Origin: Gammaproteobacteria bacterium 45_16_T64
GTDB lineage: Bacteria; Pseudomonadota; Gammaproteobacteria; Pseudomonadales; Ketobacteraceae
Reading direction: 5' to 3'
Length of the DNA stretch: 64,000 nucleotides
NCBI GenBank assembly: GCA_002162955.1
Contig: MABD01000037.1
Span: 1-64,000 of the forward strand
Position numbers and translations under genes: made by a program. This document shows positions 9,070-18,924 of this stretch, piece after piece. Position 1 is the stretch's first letter. The number at the start of each line of letters is the position of its first letter. The notes under the pieces were generated by a model, which saw only the letters and a list, made by a program, of their open reading frames with translations, had not been told where the DNA came from and made no database searches.

Positions 9070-9513
9070 ATGGCTCAAATAAACGTACTGCATGGCCCAA
9101 ACCTCAATATGCTGGGCAAACGGGAACCTAGTCACTATGGCAGTGACACGCTACAGGACATCAATGATCGCCTAGTAGCCCAAGCTACCGACGCAGGACA
9201 TCAATGCGAGTGCTTCCAAAGCAACGCTGAGTTTGAGCTGATTGACCGCATTCATCAATACGGCGCTCAGCAGGTCGACTTTATTATTATTAACCCAGCG
9301 GCCTTTACCCATACGAGCGTTGCCATTAGAGATGCACTGCTTTCGGTAAGCATACCCTTTATCGAAGTTCACCTTTCTAACGTGTACCAAAGAGAGCCAT
9401 TTCGCCATCATTCGTATTTTTCGGATGTGGCTAAAGGCACGATTACTGGCTTAGGCGCCCAAGGTTATGAATTTGCGCTCCAAGCAGCTATCACCCTATT
9501 ACAAAACCAATAA
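9070..9513 (+). CDS. aroQ: 3-dehydroquinate dehydratase, type II
   Basis: Third step of the shikimate pathway: removes water from 3-dehydroquinate. The 147-residue dodecameric type II enzyme is recognisable from [13 protein letters not shown], the catalytic tyrosine Y23 in SHYGSDTL, the active-site [17 protein letters not shown] and the histidine in [17 protein letters not shown]. It is separated from accB by only 16 bp, the common aroQ-accB-accC order of Pseudomonas and relatives. The upstream spacing to the ribosome site (AGAAAGG) is a little long. Confidence 0.96.
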   Translation: MAQINVLHGPNLNMLGKREPSHYGSDTLQDINDRLVAQATDAGHQCECFQSNAEFELIDRIHQYGAQQVDFIIINPAAFTHTSVAIRDALLSVSIPFIEVHLSNVYQREPFRHHSYFSDVAKGTITGLGAQGYEFALQAAITLLQNQ

Positions 9514-9529
9514 ATAAGAGCATTATAAA

Positions 9530-9985
9530 ATGGACATTCGGAAGGTTAAAAAGCTCATCGAGCTATTAGAAGAATCAGGCATTGATGAAATAGAGATAAA
9601 AGAAGGCGAAGAATCTGTACGTATCAGCAGAAATAGTAACGCGGTACAACAGATGATGGCCTCACCTTATATGGCTGCAGCAATGGCACCAGCCGCCGCA
9701 GCACCAGTCGCCCCTACCGCAGCACCCGTAGCGGTAGAAGAAGGCCCTAGTGGACACAAGGTTAAGTCACCTATGGTTGGGACTTTCTATCGCTCATCAT
9801 CTCCTGAATCCAAGCCTTTCGCAGAAGTTGGTCAATCGGTAAAAGCTGGCGACACACTTTGCATTGTTGAAGCCATGAAAATGATGAATCAGATCGAAGC
9901 GGATGTTTCCGGGGTTATTCAAGCCATTATGGTCGATAACGCGGATCCTGTTGAGTTCGACCAACCCCTATTCGTCATCGCTTAA
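9530..9985 (+). CDS. accB: Biotin carboxyl carrier protein of acetyl-CoA carboxylase
   Basis: Carries carboxybiotin between AccC and the AccA/AccD carboxyltransferase in the first committed step of fatty acid synthesis. The biotinylated lysine is K117 in EAMKMM, in a C-terminal lipoyl/biotinyl domain (about 77-151). A flexible Ala/Pro linker (about 46-72) separates it from the N-terminal dimerisation region [16 protein letters not shown]. At 151 residues it is of normal length. Second gene of aroQ-accB-accC. Confidence 0.97.
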   Translation: MDIRKVKKLIELLEESGIDEIEIKEGEESVRISRNSNAVQQMMASPYMAAAMAPAAAAPVAPTAAPVAVEEGPSGHKVKSPMVGTFYRSSSPESKPFAEVGQSVKAGDTLCIVEAMKMMNQIEADVSGVIQAIMVDNADPVEFDQPLFVIA

Positions 9986-10021
9986 GGGCTTCACTTTTAC
10001 CTGAATAAATAGGCCAGAAAG

Positions 10022-11368
10022 ATGCTGGAAAAAGTACTGATCGCAAACCGCGGTGAGATAGCCCTGCGTGTGTTACGAGCCTGTAGAGAGCTCGGTATTA
10101 AGACTGTCGCAGTCTACTCAACAGCCGACCAAGATTTAATGCACGTAAAACTAGCTGACGAAGCGGTCTGTATTGGGCCCGCTTCCGCCTCAGATAGTTA
10201 CCTTAACATCCCCGCAATTATTAGTGCCGCTGAGATCACCGATGCGGATGCAATCCACCCAGGATATGGCTTCCTCGCTGAGAATGCCGATTTCGCAGAA
10301 CGCGTCACTGATAGTGGGTTTATTTTCATCGGACCTGAAGCCGCCACGATACGCCTTATGGGCAACAAAGTATCGGCCATCGAAGCCATGAAAAAGTCTG
10401 GTGTACCCGTTGTGCCCGGTAGTAACGGCCCCATTACCGACGACAATAATCGCACCCTAAAGATTGGACGAGACATCGGTTTCCCAATCATGGTCAAAGC
10501 TGCTTCTGGTGGCGGCGGTCGCGGAATGCGAGTAGTTGAGAAAGAAGCTGATCTTCTCAAGTCTATTGCCATTACTAAAGCTGAAGCAAAAGCAGCATTT
10601 GGCGATGACACTGTCTATATGGAAAAATTCCTTGGCACCCCGCGCCACGTTGAAATACAGATACTCTCCGATGGTCAAGGCAATGCCGTATACCTTGGCG
10701 ACAGAGATTGCTCCCTACAACGGCGTCACCAAAAAGTCGTTGAAGAAGCACCTGCACCAGGGATCCCAGATAATATTCGTAAAGAAGTCGGCCAACGCTG
10801 CGTCGATGCCTGTAATGAAATCAGCTATCGCGGCGCGGGGACGTTTGAATTTCTTTATGAAAATGAACAGTTTTTCTTCATTGAAATGAACACCCGAGTT
10901 CAGGTCGAACACCCCGTAAGCGAAATGGTTACTGGCGTCGACATCATCAAAGAACAACTGCTGATTGCTTCTGGTGAACCTTTGCGCCTGCGCCAAGAAA
11001 ACATCGAAATCAAAGGTCATTCAATCGAGTGTCGAATCAATGCAGAGCACCCAGAGACCTTTATTCCTAGCCCCGGTAAAATAGAATATTGGCACGTTCC
11101 TGGTGGATTAGGGGTTCGAATGGACAGTCACATATACGGAGGCTACACTGTGCCGCCTTATTACGACTCGCTCATTGGCAAACTCATCACCTGGGGCGAT
11201 GATCGTGAAACCGCCATGGAAAGAATGCGTAGCGCTCTTGATGAAATGGTTGTAGATGGAATCCACACCAATATCCCTCTACACAGAGATATCATCATGA
11301 AGGACTATGGTTTTTCTCAAGGCGGCGTAGACATCCATTATCTAGAAAAGATACTGGGGATAGATTAA
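10022..11368 (+). CDS. accC: Biotin carboxylase subunit of acetyl-CoA carboxylase
   Basis: ATP-dependent carboxylation of the biotin on AccB. ATP-grasp fold of 448 residues: N-terminal [16 protein letters not shown], the glycine-rich ATP loop [12 protein letters not shown], the metal-binding [15 protein letters not shown] and the catalytic glutamate region [16 protein letters not shown]. The ATG follows AGAAAG. 36 bp separate it from accB and 28 bp from prmA, so the run aroQ-accB-accC-prmA is probably one transcript. Confidence 0.97.
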   Translation: MLEKVLIANRGEIALRVLRACRELGIKTVAVYSTADQDLMHVKLADEAVCIGPASASDSYLNIPAIISAAEITDADAIHPGYGFLAENADFAERVTDSGFIFIGPEAATIRLMGNKVSAIEAMKKSGVPVVPGSNGPITDDNNRTLKIGRDIGFPIMVKAASGGGGRGMRVVEKEADLLKSIAITKAEAKAAFGDDTVYMEKFLGTPRHVEIQILSDGQGNAVYLGDRDCSLQRRHQKVVEEAPAPGIPDNIRKEVGQRCVDACNEISYRGAGTFEFLYENEQFFFIEMNTRVQVEHPVSEMVTGVDIIKEQLLIASGEPLRLRQENIEIKGHSIECRINAEHPETFIPSPGKIEYWHVPGGLGVRMDSHIYGGYTVPPYYDSLIGKLITWGDDRETAMERMRSALDEMVVDGIHTNIPLHRDIIMKDYGFSQGGVDIHYLEKILGID

Positions 11369-11396
11369 CCAATATAGATAACCACAAAGAGACCCA

Positions 11397-12278
11397 ATGG
11401 CCTGGCTACAGCTTATTATTCAAACCAATGGCAGCGATGCCGCTTTATTTGATGATCAACTTGTTGAATTGGGTGCCGTCGCAGTCACCCTACAAGACAA
11501 CGCGGATCAACCGTTGTTTGAGCCACCACCAGGCACGACGCCGATTTGGGAAGACACGAGGGTCATTGGTCTTTTTGAGGATAATGTCGACATTGAGAGT
11601 GTCATAAGCGCTCTCAAGTCCTCCGTTTCCATTTCACCCTTCCCACAACTCAAGACTGAAGCACTAGAAGACAAAGACTGGGTGCGCGAGTGGATGGATA
11701 GCTTTCACCCCATTTGCTTTGGCGAACGCCTTTGGGTAGTCCCTAGCTGGCTAGAAGCACCTGATCCGAACGCAGTTAACATGCTACTAGACCCGGGGCT
11801 TGCCTTCGGTACTGGCACCCACCAAACCACTGCTTTATGTCTCCGCTGGCTTGATCAACAACAACTGCAAGACAAAATAGTCATCGACTATGGATGCGGC
11901 TCAGGCATTCTTGCAATTGCAGCTGCACTCCTAGGTGCCAGCCAGGTCTATTGCGTCGACAACGATCCACAAGCACTGCTGGCCACACAACAAAACGCCG
12001 AACGAAACAATGTTAGCGAAAAGATAATCGTTCATTCGCCGGAAACCATGGGAGAGTGTCAAGCAGACATACTAGTTGCAAACATCCTTGCAGGCCCTTT
12101 AATGGAACTTGCACCGCGTCTCACCGCCTTGGTCGCACCTAACGGCTATATTGCCCTCTCTGGAATCCTAGCGAAACAAACAAACGATGTCGCCAACAGA
12201 TACAGCAGCGCCTTCGTTCTGGCTGAAACAATACAAGACGAAGACTGGGTGAGAATAAGCGGACAAAAAAGTGGATAA
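11397..12278 (+). CDS. prmA: Ribosomal protein L11 methyltransferase
   Basis: Trimethylates lysines and the N-terminus of ribosomal protein L11 using S-adenosylmethionine. The N-terminal substrate-recognition domain (about 1-115) starts with MAWLQL, followed by the linker ending DPGLAFGTGTHQTT and a Rossmann methyltransferase domain with motif I DYGCGSGILAIAA, the acidic VDNDPQAL and NILAGPLMELAP, the family form of the catalytic motif. 293 residues, normal. It closes the acc operon; a 176-bp gap follows. Confidence 0.96.
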   Translation: MAWLQLIIQTNGSDAALFDDQLVELGAVAVTLQDNADQPLFEPPPGTTPIWEDTRVIGLFEDNVDIESVISALKSSVSISPFPQLKTEALEDKDWVREWMDSFHPICFGERLWVVPSWLEAPDPNAVNMLLDPGLAFGTGTHQTTALCLRWLDQQQLQDKIVIDYGCGSGILAIAAALLGASQVYCVDNDPQALLATQQNAERNNVSEKIIVHSPETMGECQADILVANILAGPLMELAPRLTALVAPNGYIALSGILAKQTNDVANRYSSAFVLAETIQDEDWVRISGQKSG

Positions 12279-12402
12279 TGAATCCATGAAAAATGTGACT
12301 CCCTCCAAGCTTTCCAAATAAGCCCTAAGCATTCACACAACTTTGATGCGCTGCCAGACATAAAAGGCTACATTAGGGACACGGCACAGCCGAAAATAAC
12401 AA

Positions 12403-12422
12403 GCCCCTGCATGCTCAGGGGC
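12403..12422 (+). terminator. Hairpin between prmA and the zinc-ribbon gene
   Basis: GCCCCTG and CAGGGGC form a perfect 7-bp stem with a 6-nt loop, 33 bp before the next start. It lacks a T-run, so it may be a weak terminator or attenuator, or simply a stabilising hairpin in the leader. Confidence 0.3.
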
Positions 12423-12454
12423 ACCTAAGGACGATATACTCTGGAAGCTTTATT

Positions 12455-14095
12455 ATGTCTGAGCAACTGCTAACCAAATGCCCTCACTGTTCAACCACTT
12501 TCAGGTTAGGCCAAGAGCAATTGGAAATAGCAGGAGGCGCAGTACGCTGCGGTGCATGCTATCAGGTATTCCATGCAAGTGAACACATCGTAAAAACGGC
12601 TGCGGTAGAAGAAATCCCCACACCTACGAGCGAAGAATCACCCGATCCCTTCCAAGAATTTGAACCCACAGCGACAGAGGCAACGACCAGCGGCGATGAC
12701 CCCTACGCTGTCGACAACTGGGATTTAGACAACCACCCTGACGCCGACCTCTTTGCCGAAAACTATCATGAGAACATAGCAACACCCGAGACAGAGCTGG
12801 AAGAGCTCGGGTATTCCGACGAAAATAAGAAACCCAACAATGAAGACAACGACGAAGCTTGGGCCGAGAAGTTACTCGAGGAAATGGGTGAAAATTCAGA
12901 CCCAATGGAACCCGATGAAGTCCCCGATCTCATTCAAGACGATCCAGAGAAAGACAATGAACATCTACAATCCAACACAGGGTTCAGTAGCATCAGTAGC
13001 AGCGAGAGCGCCTTCTCTGACGGCCTTGGAGACGATGTAGAAGCTGATGACAAAAACGAGCTTAGCAACTCATTCAGCCAGCTGGACAACTGGAGTGAAG
13101 ACGACCCCTTTGCCATACAAGACGAGGAAGACAACCCCCTCCCCACTGGGGCCGTTGATGAAAGCTGGGCACAAGCAATGCTTAGCGAGTTGGAACAAGA
13201 CACAAACCCTGAGCCCAATCTCGATCATTTAGAGATTATGGAAGACGAACCCGAAAATGAAGACAACCCTTTTGCTGCAAAAAACCTGTCTGGTGAGATC
13301 CCTGCTGTAAAAAAAGCAAAACCCCACCCCACCTCCAAGCAAACACAGAAAACCGCCGAGAAAAAAACCAGCTCAGACAACAGGCTGTTTGAAGCGGAAG
13401 ATTTTTTTAGCCAGCTAGCCCCAGAACACGATATCGACGACATTGAACTCGGGGCAATGCCAGACTTACTAGAAGACGATACAGAAAGCATGGAAGACGT
13501 AATGCAAGATGCGTTTACGCACGACTCCCAAGACATCATTGATCAACAGATCTCCGCCAGCGCCAGCCATTTTGGTATAGAGGATGAGGCTCCGCGGTCA
13601 TCTTTCACTAAAGTCGCAGCCCTAGTTGTCCTAAACGTTCTCACTCTCGGGGCACTGTGCGGACAATTTGTATATTTCCAATATGACGAGCTCGCTCGCA
13701 ACGAAACCTACCGCCCATACTTTAAGAAACTGTGCGAGCAAACAGGTTGCACACTACCACTCAAATCCGATGTATCTCAGATCCGCGGTAGCAACTTAGT
13801 CGTTAGAAGCCACTCGATGGAACGCAACGCCCTTGTTATTGATGCCATTGTCTACAACAGAGCAAAATTCGCCCAACCCTACCCCGTCATCGAACTTCGA
13901 TTTGATGATGTTAACGGTACTCCAATGGCGAGCCGAAGATTTACACCAAAAGAGTATATTCACGATAACAGTATTGATCTGGACAATATGCCAAGCGACA
14001 CACCCGTCCACCTCACACTGGAAATCGTCGACCCTGGCCAAAGAGCAGTCAACTACCAAATGAATTTTTACCCGACTGAACAGACCACCATTTAG
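12455..14095 (+). CDS. Zinc-ribbon (MJ0042-type) and DUF3426 domain membrane protein
   Basis: A 546-residue protein with an N-terminal zinc ribbon (C9, C12, C32, C35 in CPHC and CGAC), a very acidic and probably disordered linker (about 45-380), one membrane helix (about 386-407) and a C-terminal DUF3426 domain outside (about 410-540, with a cysteine pair C427 and C432). The linker contains two copies of a short motif, DEAWAEKLLEEM (133-144) and DESWAQAMLSEL (235-246), plus several DPF/NPF-type repeats. Position between prmA and dusB-fis is conserved in Pseudomonas-like genomes; the function is not established. GGAAG lies upstream of the ATG. Confidence 0.85.
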   Translation: MSEQLLTKCPHCSTTFRLGQEQLEIAGGAVRCGACYQVFHASEHIVKTAAVEEIPTPTSEESPDPFQEFEPTATEATTSGDDPYAVDNWDLDNHPDADLFAENYHENIATPETELEELGYSDENKKPNNEDNDEAWAEKLLEEMGENSDPMEPDEVPDLIQDDPEKDNEHLQSNTGFSSISSSESAFSDGLGDDVEADDKNELSNSFSQLDNWSEDDPFAIQDEEDNPLPTGAVDESWAQAMLSELEQDTNPEPNLDHLEIMEDEPENEDNPFAAKNLSGEIPAVKKAKPHPTSKQTQKTAEKKTSSDNRLFEAEDFFSQLAPEHDIDDIELGAMPDLLEDDTESMEDVMQDAFTHDSQDIIDQQISASASHFGIEDEAPRSSFTKVAALVVLNVLTLGALCGQFVYFQYDELARNETYRPYFKKLCEQTGCTLPLKSDVSQIRGSNLVVRSHSMERNALVIDAIVYNRAKFAQPYPVIELRFDDVNGTPMASRRFTPKEYIHDNSIDLDNMPSDTPVHLTLEIVDPGQRAVNYQMNFYPTEQTTI

Positions 14096-14150
14096 ATCGT
14101 GCAAATAAAACACAGTTTTTTGCACCACAATGGTTCGTGTTTATGTATTT

Positions 14151-14176
14151 ATCAAAAATAATCAAAAATAATCAAA
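14151..14176 (+). repeat. Phased A-tract direct repeats upstream of dusB-fis
   Basis: ATCAAAAATA occurs twice in tandem (14151 and 14161), followed by a partial third copy ATCAAATTAA. The A-tracts recur every 10 bp, one helical turn, which is the known arrangement for intrinsically curved DNA. The repeat lies about 30-50 bp before the candidate promoter at 14205-14233, where an UP element or curved activator region would be expected. Confidence 0.6.
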
Positions 14177-14204
14177 TTAATTGCCCGTTTACACAATGTT
14201 ACTC

Positions 14205-14233
14205 TTTAACATTTCTTCACATAAGGTTATGAT
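14205..14233 (+). promoter_or_regulatory. Candidate promoter of dusB-fis
   Basis: TTTAAC (14205-14210), a 17-bp spacer and TATGAT (14228-14233) precede the dusB GTG by 82 bp. In enterobacteria the dusB-fis promoter is strongly growth-rate controlled and self-repressed by Fis; that regulation is presumed, not visible here. Confidence 0.4.
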
Positions 14234-14315
14234 TAGGTCGATCTTTGAGCAGAAACTAATATAACTAGGTAATGGTTTCACCAACTAACAGCCCAGGCTA
14301 GGACAGAGCATCGTC

Positions 14316-15302
14316 GTGCGGATTCGGGAATACGAACTAAAAAACCCAGTAATATTAGCTCCCATGGCCGGAGTCACAGACCAACCATTTAGAAACCTTT
14401 GTCGCCGCCTCGGTGCTGGCTTAGTTGTTTCAGAAATGGTGACGAGTGACCCAAGGTTATGGCAAAGCAAAAAGTCTATCTTCAGACTGAATCATGATGG
14501 CGAACCGGAACCACGCTCTATTCAAATCGCAGGTTCTGATCCCGACATGATGGCTGAAGCAGCCCGATTCAATGTGAGCAACGGAGCTCAAATCATTGAT
14601 ATCAATATGGGTTGCCCAGCCAAAAAAGTATGCAAGAAGGCAGCAGGCTCTGCTCTGCTTAAAGATGAAAAGCTTGTCAAACAGATACTGGATGCTGTTG
14701 TGACTGCTGTTGATGTACCTGTCACTCTCAAGATTCGCACTGGCTGGGACCCTTCAAACAGAAACGGTACCACCATCGCAAAGATTGCAGAAGATTCAGG
14801 TATAGCGGCATTAGCAGTCCATGGGCGAACACGGGCCTGTGCATACAAGGGAGCGGTAGAGTACGACACCATCGCTGCAATCAAAGAAATTATATCAATT
14901 CCTGTGATTGCAAACGGTGATATTACCACCCCCCAAAAAGCGCAAGAAGTGCTAGACCACACAGCTGCGGATGGTATTATGATTGGCAGAGGCGCTCAGG
15001 GAAACCCTTGGATTTTCCGCGAGATTGCCCATTTTTTAGAGACCGGGGAGACACTCCCAGCAACCTCTTTCAAAGAGGTGAAACAAGTCATGATGGAACA
15101 TATTTCTGACTTGCATCGCTTTTATGGAGAGTATGCAGGAGTACGCATCGCCAGGAAACATTTTGGCTGGTACGTTCAAAATCTTCCAAATGGAGACACA
15201 CAGAGGAAACTCTTTAATCAAATAGACACTGCAACTGAACAACTCACAATAGCTCAGAGCCTATTTGCACGTCTAATCGAAGGAGAGGAATTAGCGGCAT
15301 GA
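14316..15302 (+). CDS. dusB: tRNA-dihydrouridine synthase B
   Basis: FMN-dependent reduction of a uridine to dihydrouridine in the tRNA D-loop. TIM-barrel enzyme of 328 residues with [12 protein letters not shown], the catalytic cysteine in [30 protein letters not shown] and the FMN-binding [14 protein letters not shown] and [11 protein letters not shown]. The start is GTG at 14316: the N-terminus [19 protein letters not shown] lines up with the E. coli protein, and no nearer ATG fits. It overlaps fis by four bases (ATGA), the classic dusB-fis operon. Confidence 0.95.
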   Translation: MRIREYELKNPVILAPMAGVTDQPFRNLCRRLGAGLVVSEMVTSDPRLWQSKKSIFRLNHDGEPEPRSIQIAGSDPDMMAEAARFNVSNGAQIIDINMGCPAKKVCKKAAGSALLKDEKLVKQILDAVVTAVDVPVTLKIRTGWDPSNRNGTTIAKIAEDSGIAALAVHGRTRACAYKGAVEYDTIAAIKEIISIPVIANGDITTPQKAQEVLDHTAADGIMIGRGAQGNPWIFREIAHFLETGETLPATSFKEVKQVMMEHISDLHRFYGEYAGVRIARKHFGWYVQNLPNGDTQRKLFNQIDTATEQLTIAQSLFARLIEGEELAA

Positions 15303-15634
15303 ACGAAACAAACTATAACGACGACAACATTACCATCGATCCAAACACCCCTCTAGCAAGTAACGCAGAACTAAAACAACACTTAGTTACTTCGGCGGAT
15401 CAAGAAGCTCAAACCCTAAGAGACAATGTACACAAGGCACTGCGTAACTATTTCGCACACCTTGATGGCCAGCCTGTCACTGATGTTTACGGTATGGTGC
15501 TATCTGAAGTTGAAGCTCCGCTATTAGAAACGGTTATGGAGTATACCCGCGGAAATCAAACCAAAGCCTCTATTATTCTTGGTTTAAATCGAGGCACACT
15601 CCGCAAAAAACTTAAGATCTACGGCTTAATCTAA
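15299..15634 (+). CDS. fis: DNA-binding protein Fis
   Basis: Nucleoid-associated homodimer that bends DNA and activates rRNA and tRNA promoters. The C-terminal half matches the Fis signature: [20 protein letters not shown], then a helix-turn-helix [16 protein letters not shown] at about 95-110. At 111 residues it is slightly longer than the 98-residue E. coli protein because of a longer N-terminal arm. Its ATG overlaps the dusB stop, so translation is probably coupled. A strong terminator follows at 15660. Confidence 0.96.
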   Translation: MNETNYNDDNITIDPNTPLASNAELKQHLVTSADQEAQTLRDNVHKALRNYFAHLDGQPVTDVYGMVLSEVEAPLLETVMEYTRGNQTKASIILGLNRGTLRKKLKIYGLI

Positions 15635-15659
15635 GTTCGAAGCCCGCTAGACCTTAAAT

Positions 15660-15697
15660 GCTTAGGGGGGATTTATCCCCTCTAAGCTGTTTTTTTA
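15660..15697 (+). terminator. Terminator after fis
   Basis: GCTTAGGGGG pairs with CCCCTCTAAGC around a short AT loop and is followed by TGTTTTTTT. A second inverted repeat, CTGGAA (15718-15723) with TTCCAG (15732-15737) and a nearby T-run, may add to termination. The rest of the space up to purH (15738-15888) shows no gene. Confidence 0.82.
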
Positions 15698-15888
15698 CTG
15701 TTTATCCCTTCCTCAAGCTGGAATTATCATTTTCCAGGCGATTTTTTGTGGTTACCTCTTAATTCCTACGCCCAGAACGACTACAATTGCGCCCTTCAGT
15801 TAATACCCCTTATTGGCCCAAATGTTAGTTATTCCTGTACCACGCCTAACTGCATTTGCCCAAACAACCTAAGCAGAAAGCGAACATT

Positions 15889-17457
15889 ATGACTACGCCA
15901 GTTAAACGTGCCTTAATAAGCGTTTCCGATAAGACCGGAATCGTCGAATTTGCCCAATCATTGGAAAAACTTGGAGTTGAGATTCTCTCCACCGGTGGAA
16001 CCTTTAAGCTACTTAAAGAAAGTGGTGTTAGCGCTGTCGAAGTGTCTGACTATACTGGCTTCCCGGAAATGATGGATGGGCGCGTTAAGACTCTGCACCC
16101 CAAGGTACACGGCGGTATACTGGGACGTCGCGGGATGGACGATGACGCAATGAATACCCACGACATCACCCCGATTGATCTAGTCGCGGTCAACTTGTAT
16201 CCGTTCTCGCAGACGATAGCCAACCCCGATTGCGATTTGCCCACTGCCATAGAGAACATTGATATTGGCGGCCCAACCATGGTTCGCTCCGCAGCCAAGA
16301 ATCACAAATGGGTATCCATTGTCGTCAACGCCAACGATTACAGCAAAGTCATTGCTGAAATGACCGAGAATGCGGGCGCCGTATCCGACCAAACCCGCTT
16401 TGAATTAGCCCTTGCCGCATTCGAGCACACCGCAAGTTACGACGGAGCCATTGCTAACTACCTTGGCACTATCCAAGCAGACGGCACAAAATCAGATTTC
16501 CCCAACACCTTCAACCAGCAATTCGAGAAGGTTCAGGAAATGCGATATGGTGAGAACCCTCATCAAAAAGCCGCCTTCTATAAAGAAGCCGCCCCTGCCG
16601 AAGCTAGTGTCAGCACGGCAGTACAATTACAAGGTAAAGCGCTATCTTATAACAACGTTGCCGATACTGACGCAGCATTAGAATGCGTAAAGGCTTTCGC
16701 TGAACCTGCTTGCGTTATCGTTAAGCACGCAAACCCTTGTGGCGTTGCCATTGGTAGCAGCACACTTGAAGCCTATCAAAAAGCATTTCAAACTGACCCC
16801 ACTTCTGCCTTTGGCGGTATCATCGCATTTAACCGCGAACTTGATGCCGAGACAGCCCAAGTCATTGTCGACAAGCAGTTTGTTGAAGTTATTATCGCCC
16901 CGTCCATTAGCGATGAAGCAGTGAGCATTGTTGCCGCCAAGAAAAATGTACGATTACTCGCCTGTGGCCAATGGGGCACTGATCGCCCTCAGGATTTTGA
17001 CTTTAAGCGCGTCAATGGCGGCCTACTGATTCAAGACCGCGATAACGGCATCATCACCGAGTCCGATCTAAAAGTTGTCACAAAACGAGCGCCAACCGCA
17101 GAAGAAATTCAAGATCTACTCTTCTGCTGGAAAGTGGCCAAATACGTTAAATCAAATGCCATCGTATATTCAAAAGGGTTGCAAACCATTGGTGTTGGCG
17201 CAGGCCAAATGAGCCGAGTTTATAGTGCCAAAATTGCTGGCATAAAAGCCGCTGATGAAAACCTCCAAGTCGCGGGTTCCGTAATGGCCTCTGATGCATT
17301 CTTCCCCTTCCGTGACGGTATTGATGCCGCAGCAGAAGCCGGTATTGCAGCGGTAATACAACCAGGCGGATCAATTCGTGACGAAGAAGTTATCGCTGCC
17401 GCTGATGAAGCAGGCATTGCGATGGTATTTACGTCCATGCGTCACTTTAAACACTAA
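15889..17457 (+). CDS. purH: Bifunctional AICAR transformylase / IMP cyclohydrolase
   Basis: Last two steps of de novo purine synthesis to IMP. The N-terminal IMP cyclohydrolase domain (about 1-200; [40 protein letters not shown]) is joined to the formyltransferase domain ([14 protein letters not shown], the catalytic [37 protein letters not shown]). The open frame runs back to a TTG at 15856, but ATG at 15889 gives the usual N-terminus [15 protein letters not shown] and the normal length of 522. Sixteen bases separate it from purD. Confidence 0.96.
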   Translation: MTTPVKRALISVSDKTGIVEFAQSLEKLGVEILSTGGTFKLLKESGVSAVEVSDYTGFPEMMDGRVKTLHPKVHGGILGRRGMDDDAMNTHDITPIDLVAVNLYPFSQTIANPDCDLPTAIENIDIGGPTMVRSAAKNHKWVSIVVNANDYSKVIAEMTENAGAVSDQTRFELALAAFEHTASYDGAIANYLGTIQADGTKSDFPNTFNQQFEKVQEMRYGENPHQKAAFYKEAAPAEASVSTAVQLQGKALSYNNVADTDAALECVKAFAEPACVIVKHANPCGVAIGSSTLEAYQKAFQTDPTSAFGGIIAFNRELDAETAQVIVDKQFVEVIIAPSISDEAVSIVAAKKNVRLLACGQWGTDRPQDFDFKRVNGGLLIQDRDNGIITESDLKVVTKRAPTAEEIQDLLFCWKVAKYVKSNAIVYSKGLQTIGVGAGQMSRVYSAKIAGIKAADENLQVAGSVMASDAFFPFRDGIDAAAEAGIAAVIQPGGSIRDEEVIAAADEAGIAMVFTSMRHFKH

Positions 17458-17473
17458 TTAGTAGGAACTCATA

Positions 17474-18757
17474 ATGAATATTCTTATTATTGGCGGCGGT
17501 GGTCGCGAACATGCACTAGGTTGGAAAGTTGCCCAAGCCGATTACGTTAATACCGTTTTTGTTGCGCCAGGTAATGCAGGTACCGCGCTAGAAAACAAAT
17601 TAACCAATGTCGACATCGGTGTTGAATCCATTGATGAACTTGTTACCTTTGCAAAAGACAATGACATCGGCCTCACCATTGTTGGACCGGAAGCGCCCCT
17701 CGTGATGGGCGTTGTTGATGCCTTCGAAGCGGAAGGACTTAAGTGCTTTGGGCCGAGCAAAGGTGCAGCACAACTTGAAGGTTCCAAAGCATTTACCAAG
17801 GACTTTTTGGATCGCCACAAAATACCAACGGCAGCCTACGGTAACTTTACTGTTATTGAAGAAGCGGTTGCATATGTAAAGCAACAGGGTGCACCCATTG
17901 TCGTTAAAGCTGATGGCCTCGCCGCTGGCAAAGGCGTTATCCTGGCTCAAACAGAAGCTGAAGCTATTGCTGCGATCGAAGACATGCTGGAAGGCAACAA
18001 GTTCGGTGACGCAGGTAATCGCGTTGTGGTTGAAGAATTTTTAGTCGGTGAAGAAGCCAGCTTTATTTGTATGGTTGATGGCAAGAATGTTCTTCCATTA
18101 GCAACGTCTCAAGATCACAAAGCAAGAGACAACGGCGACAAAGGACCAAACACTGGGGGCATGGGGGCATACTCCCCTGCTCCTGTGGTTACACCGGAAA
18201 TCCACGATCGCATCATGCAAGAAGTCATCTACCCTACCGTTGAAGGCATGGCGAGTGAAGGCAACCCATACACTGGGTTTCTTTATGCTGGCGTTATGAT
18301 TGCTGAAGACGGTATACCCAAGGTACTAGAATACAACTGCCGCTTTGGCGACCCAGAAACCCAGCCTATTATGCTACGACTAAAATCTGATTTATCTGCA
18401 TTATGCCTAGCCGCACTCGATAAGAAATTAGATTCTACGACAGCAGAATGGGATGAGCGTGCGTCCCTTGGCGTTGTACTTGCGGCCGGTGGCTACCCAG
18501 AAAGCTATAATAAAGGTGATGTTATTAGTGGCATCCCTGCTGAAGCCGATGGGCTTAAAGTTTTCCACGCAGGCACACAATCTATTGACGGTAAGCCAGC
18601 GACCAATGGTGGTCGTGTATTATGCGCCACCGCGCTAGGCAATAGCGTAAAAGAAGCTCAAGAAAAAGCCTATTCCTTGGTTAAGCAAATATCATGGGAT
18701 AAGGTCTATTTCCGAGATGACATTGGGTACAGAGCAGTAGAAAGAGAAGAGTCTTAA
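17474..18757 (+). CDS. purD: Phosphoribosylamine-glycine ligase (GARS)
   Basis: Joins glycine to phosphoribosylamine using ATP, the second step of purine synthesis. ATP-grasp fold: MNILIIGGGGREHALGWK at the N-terminus, GPEAPLVMGVVD, VKADGLAAGKGV in the ATP loop, DHKARDNGDKGPNTGGMGAY and the C-terminal YNCRFGDPETQ metal-binding stretch. 427 residues is standard. AGGA precedes the ATG. purH-purD is a conserved pair. Confidence 0.96.
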   Translation: MNILIIGGGGREHALGWKVAQADYVNTVFVAPGNAGTALENKLTNVDIGVESIDELVTFAKDNDIGLTIVGPEAPLVMGVVDAFEAEGLKCFGPSKGAAQLEGSKAFTKDFLDRHKIPTAAYGNFTVIEEAVAYVKQQGAPIVVKADGLAAGKGVILAQTEAEAIAAIEDMLEGNKFGDAGNRVVVEEFLVGEEASFICMVDGKNVLPLATSQDHKARDNGDKGPNTGGMGAYSPAPVVTPEIHDRIMQEVIYPTVEGMASEGNPYTGFLYAGVMIAEDGIPKVLEYNCRFGDPETQPIMLRLKSDLSALCLAALDKKLDSTTAEWDERASLGVVLAAGGYPESYNKGDVISGIPAEADGLKVFHAGTQSIDGKPATNGGRVLCATALGNSVKEAQEKAYSLVKQISWDKVYFRDDIGYRAVEREES

Positions 18758-18767
18758 TCTCCCTTCT

Positions 18768-18796
18768 AGTGGCCTGATCTTCACGACCAGGCCACT
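18768..18796 (+). terminator. Hairpin after purD
   Basis: AGTGGCCTG and CAGGCCACT form a perfect 9-bp stem with an 11-nt loop, starting 11 bp after the purD stop. No T-run follows, so it may be a Rho-assisted or leaky terminator. Confidence 0.45.
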
Positions 18797-18896
18797 TCAA
18801 CACACCTAGCCTCCCCACTCCAGACAACATTACCTCCCCCTTATTGAATTCGAGCAAATCTTAGGATACACCGACTATTATGTGTATAGCCTATAA

Positions 18897-18913
18897 ATTA
18901 TTGCGGCAATAAT
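18897..18913. promoter_or_regulatory. Inverted repeat, possible operator of the acyl-CoA dehydrogenase gene
   Basis: ATTATTG (18897-18903) and CAATAAT (18907-18913) form a perfect 7-bp inverted repeat with a 3-nt centre, 11 bp before the start codon and just after -10-like sequences (TATAGC, TATAAA). The position suits a repressor site, but no regulator is identified. Confidence 0.3.
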
Positions 18914-18924
18914 CTGGAGACAAT

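Noticed and set aside
8849-9100. An 83-codon minus-strand frame between dsbD and aroQ.
   Set aside because: It includes the dsbD terminator hairpin and overlaps both genes; composition is not protein-like.
15856-15888. Longer N-terminus for PurH from TTG 15856.
   Set aside because: No ribosome site and no family support; ATG 15889 gives the normal start.
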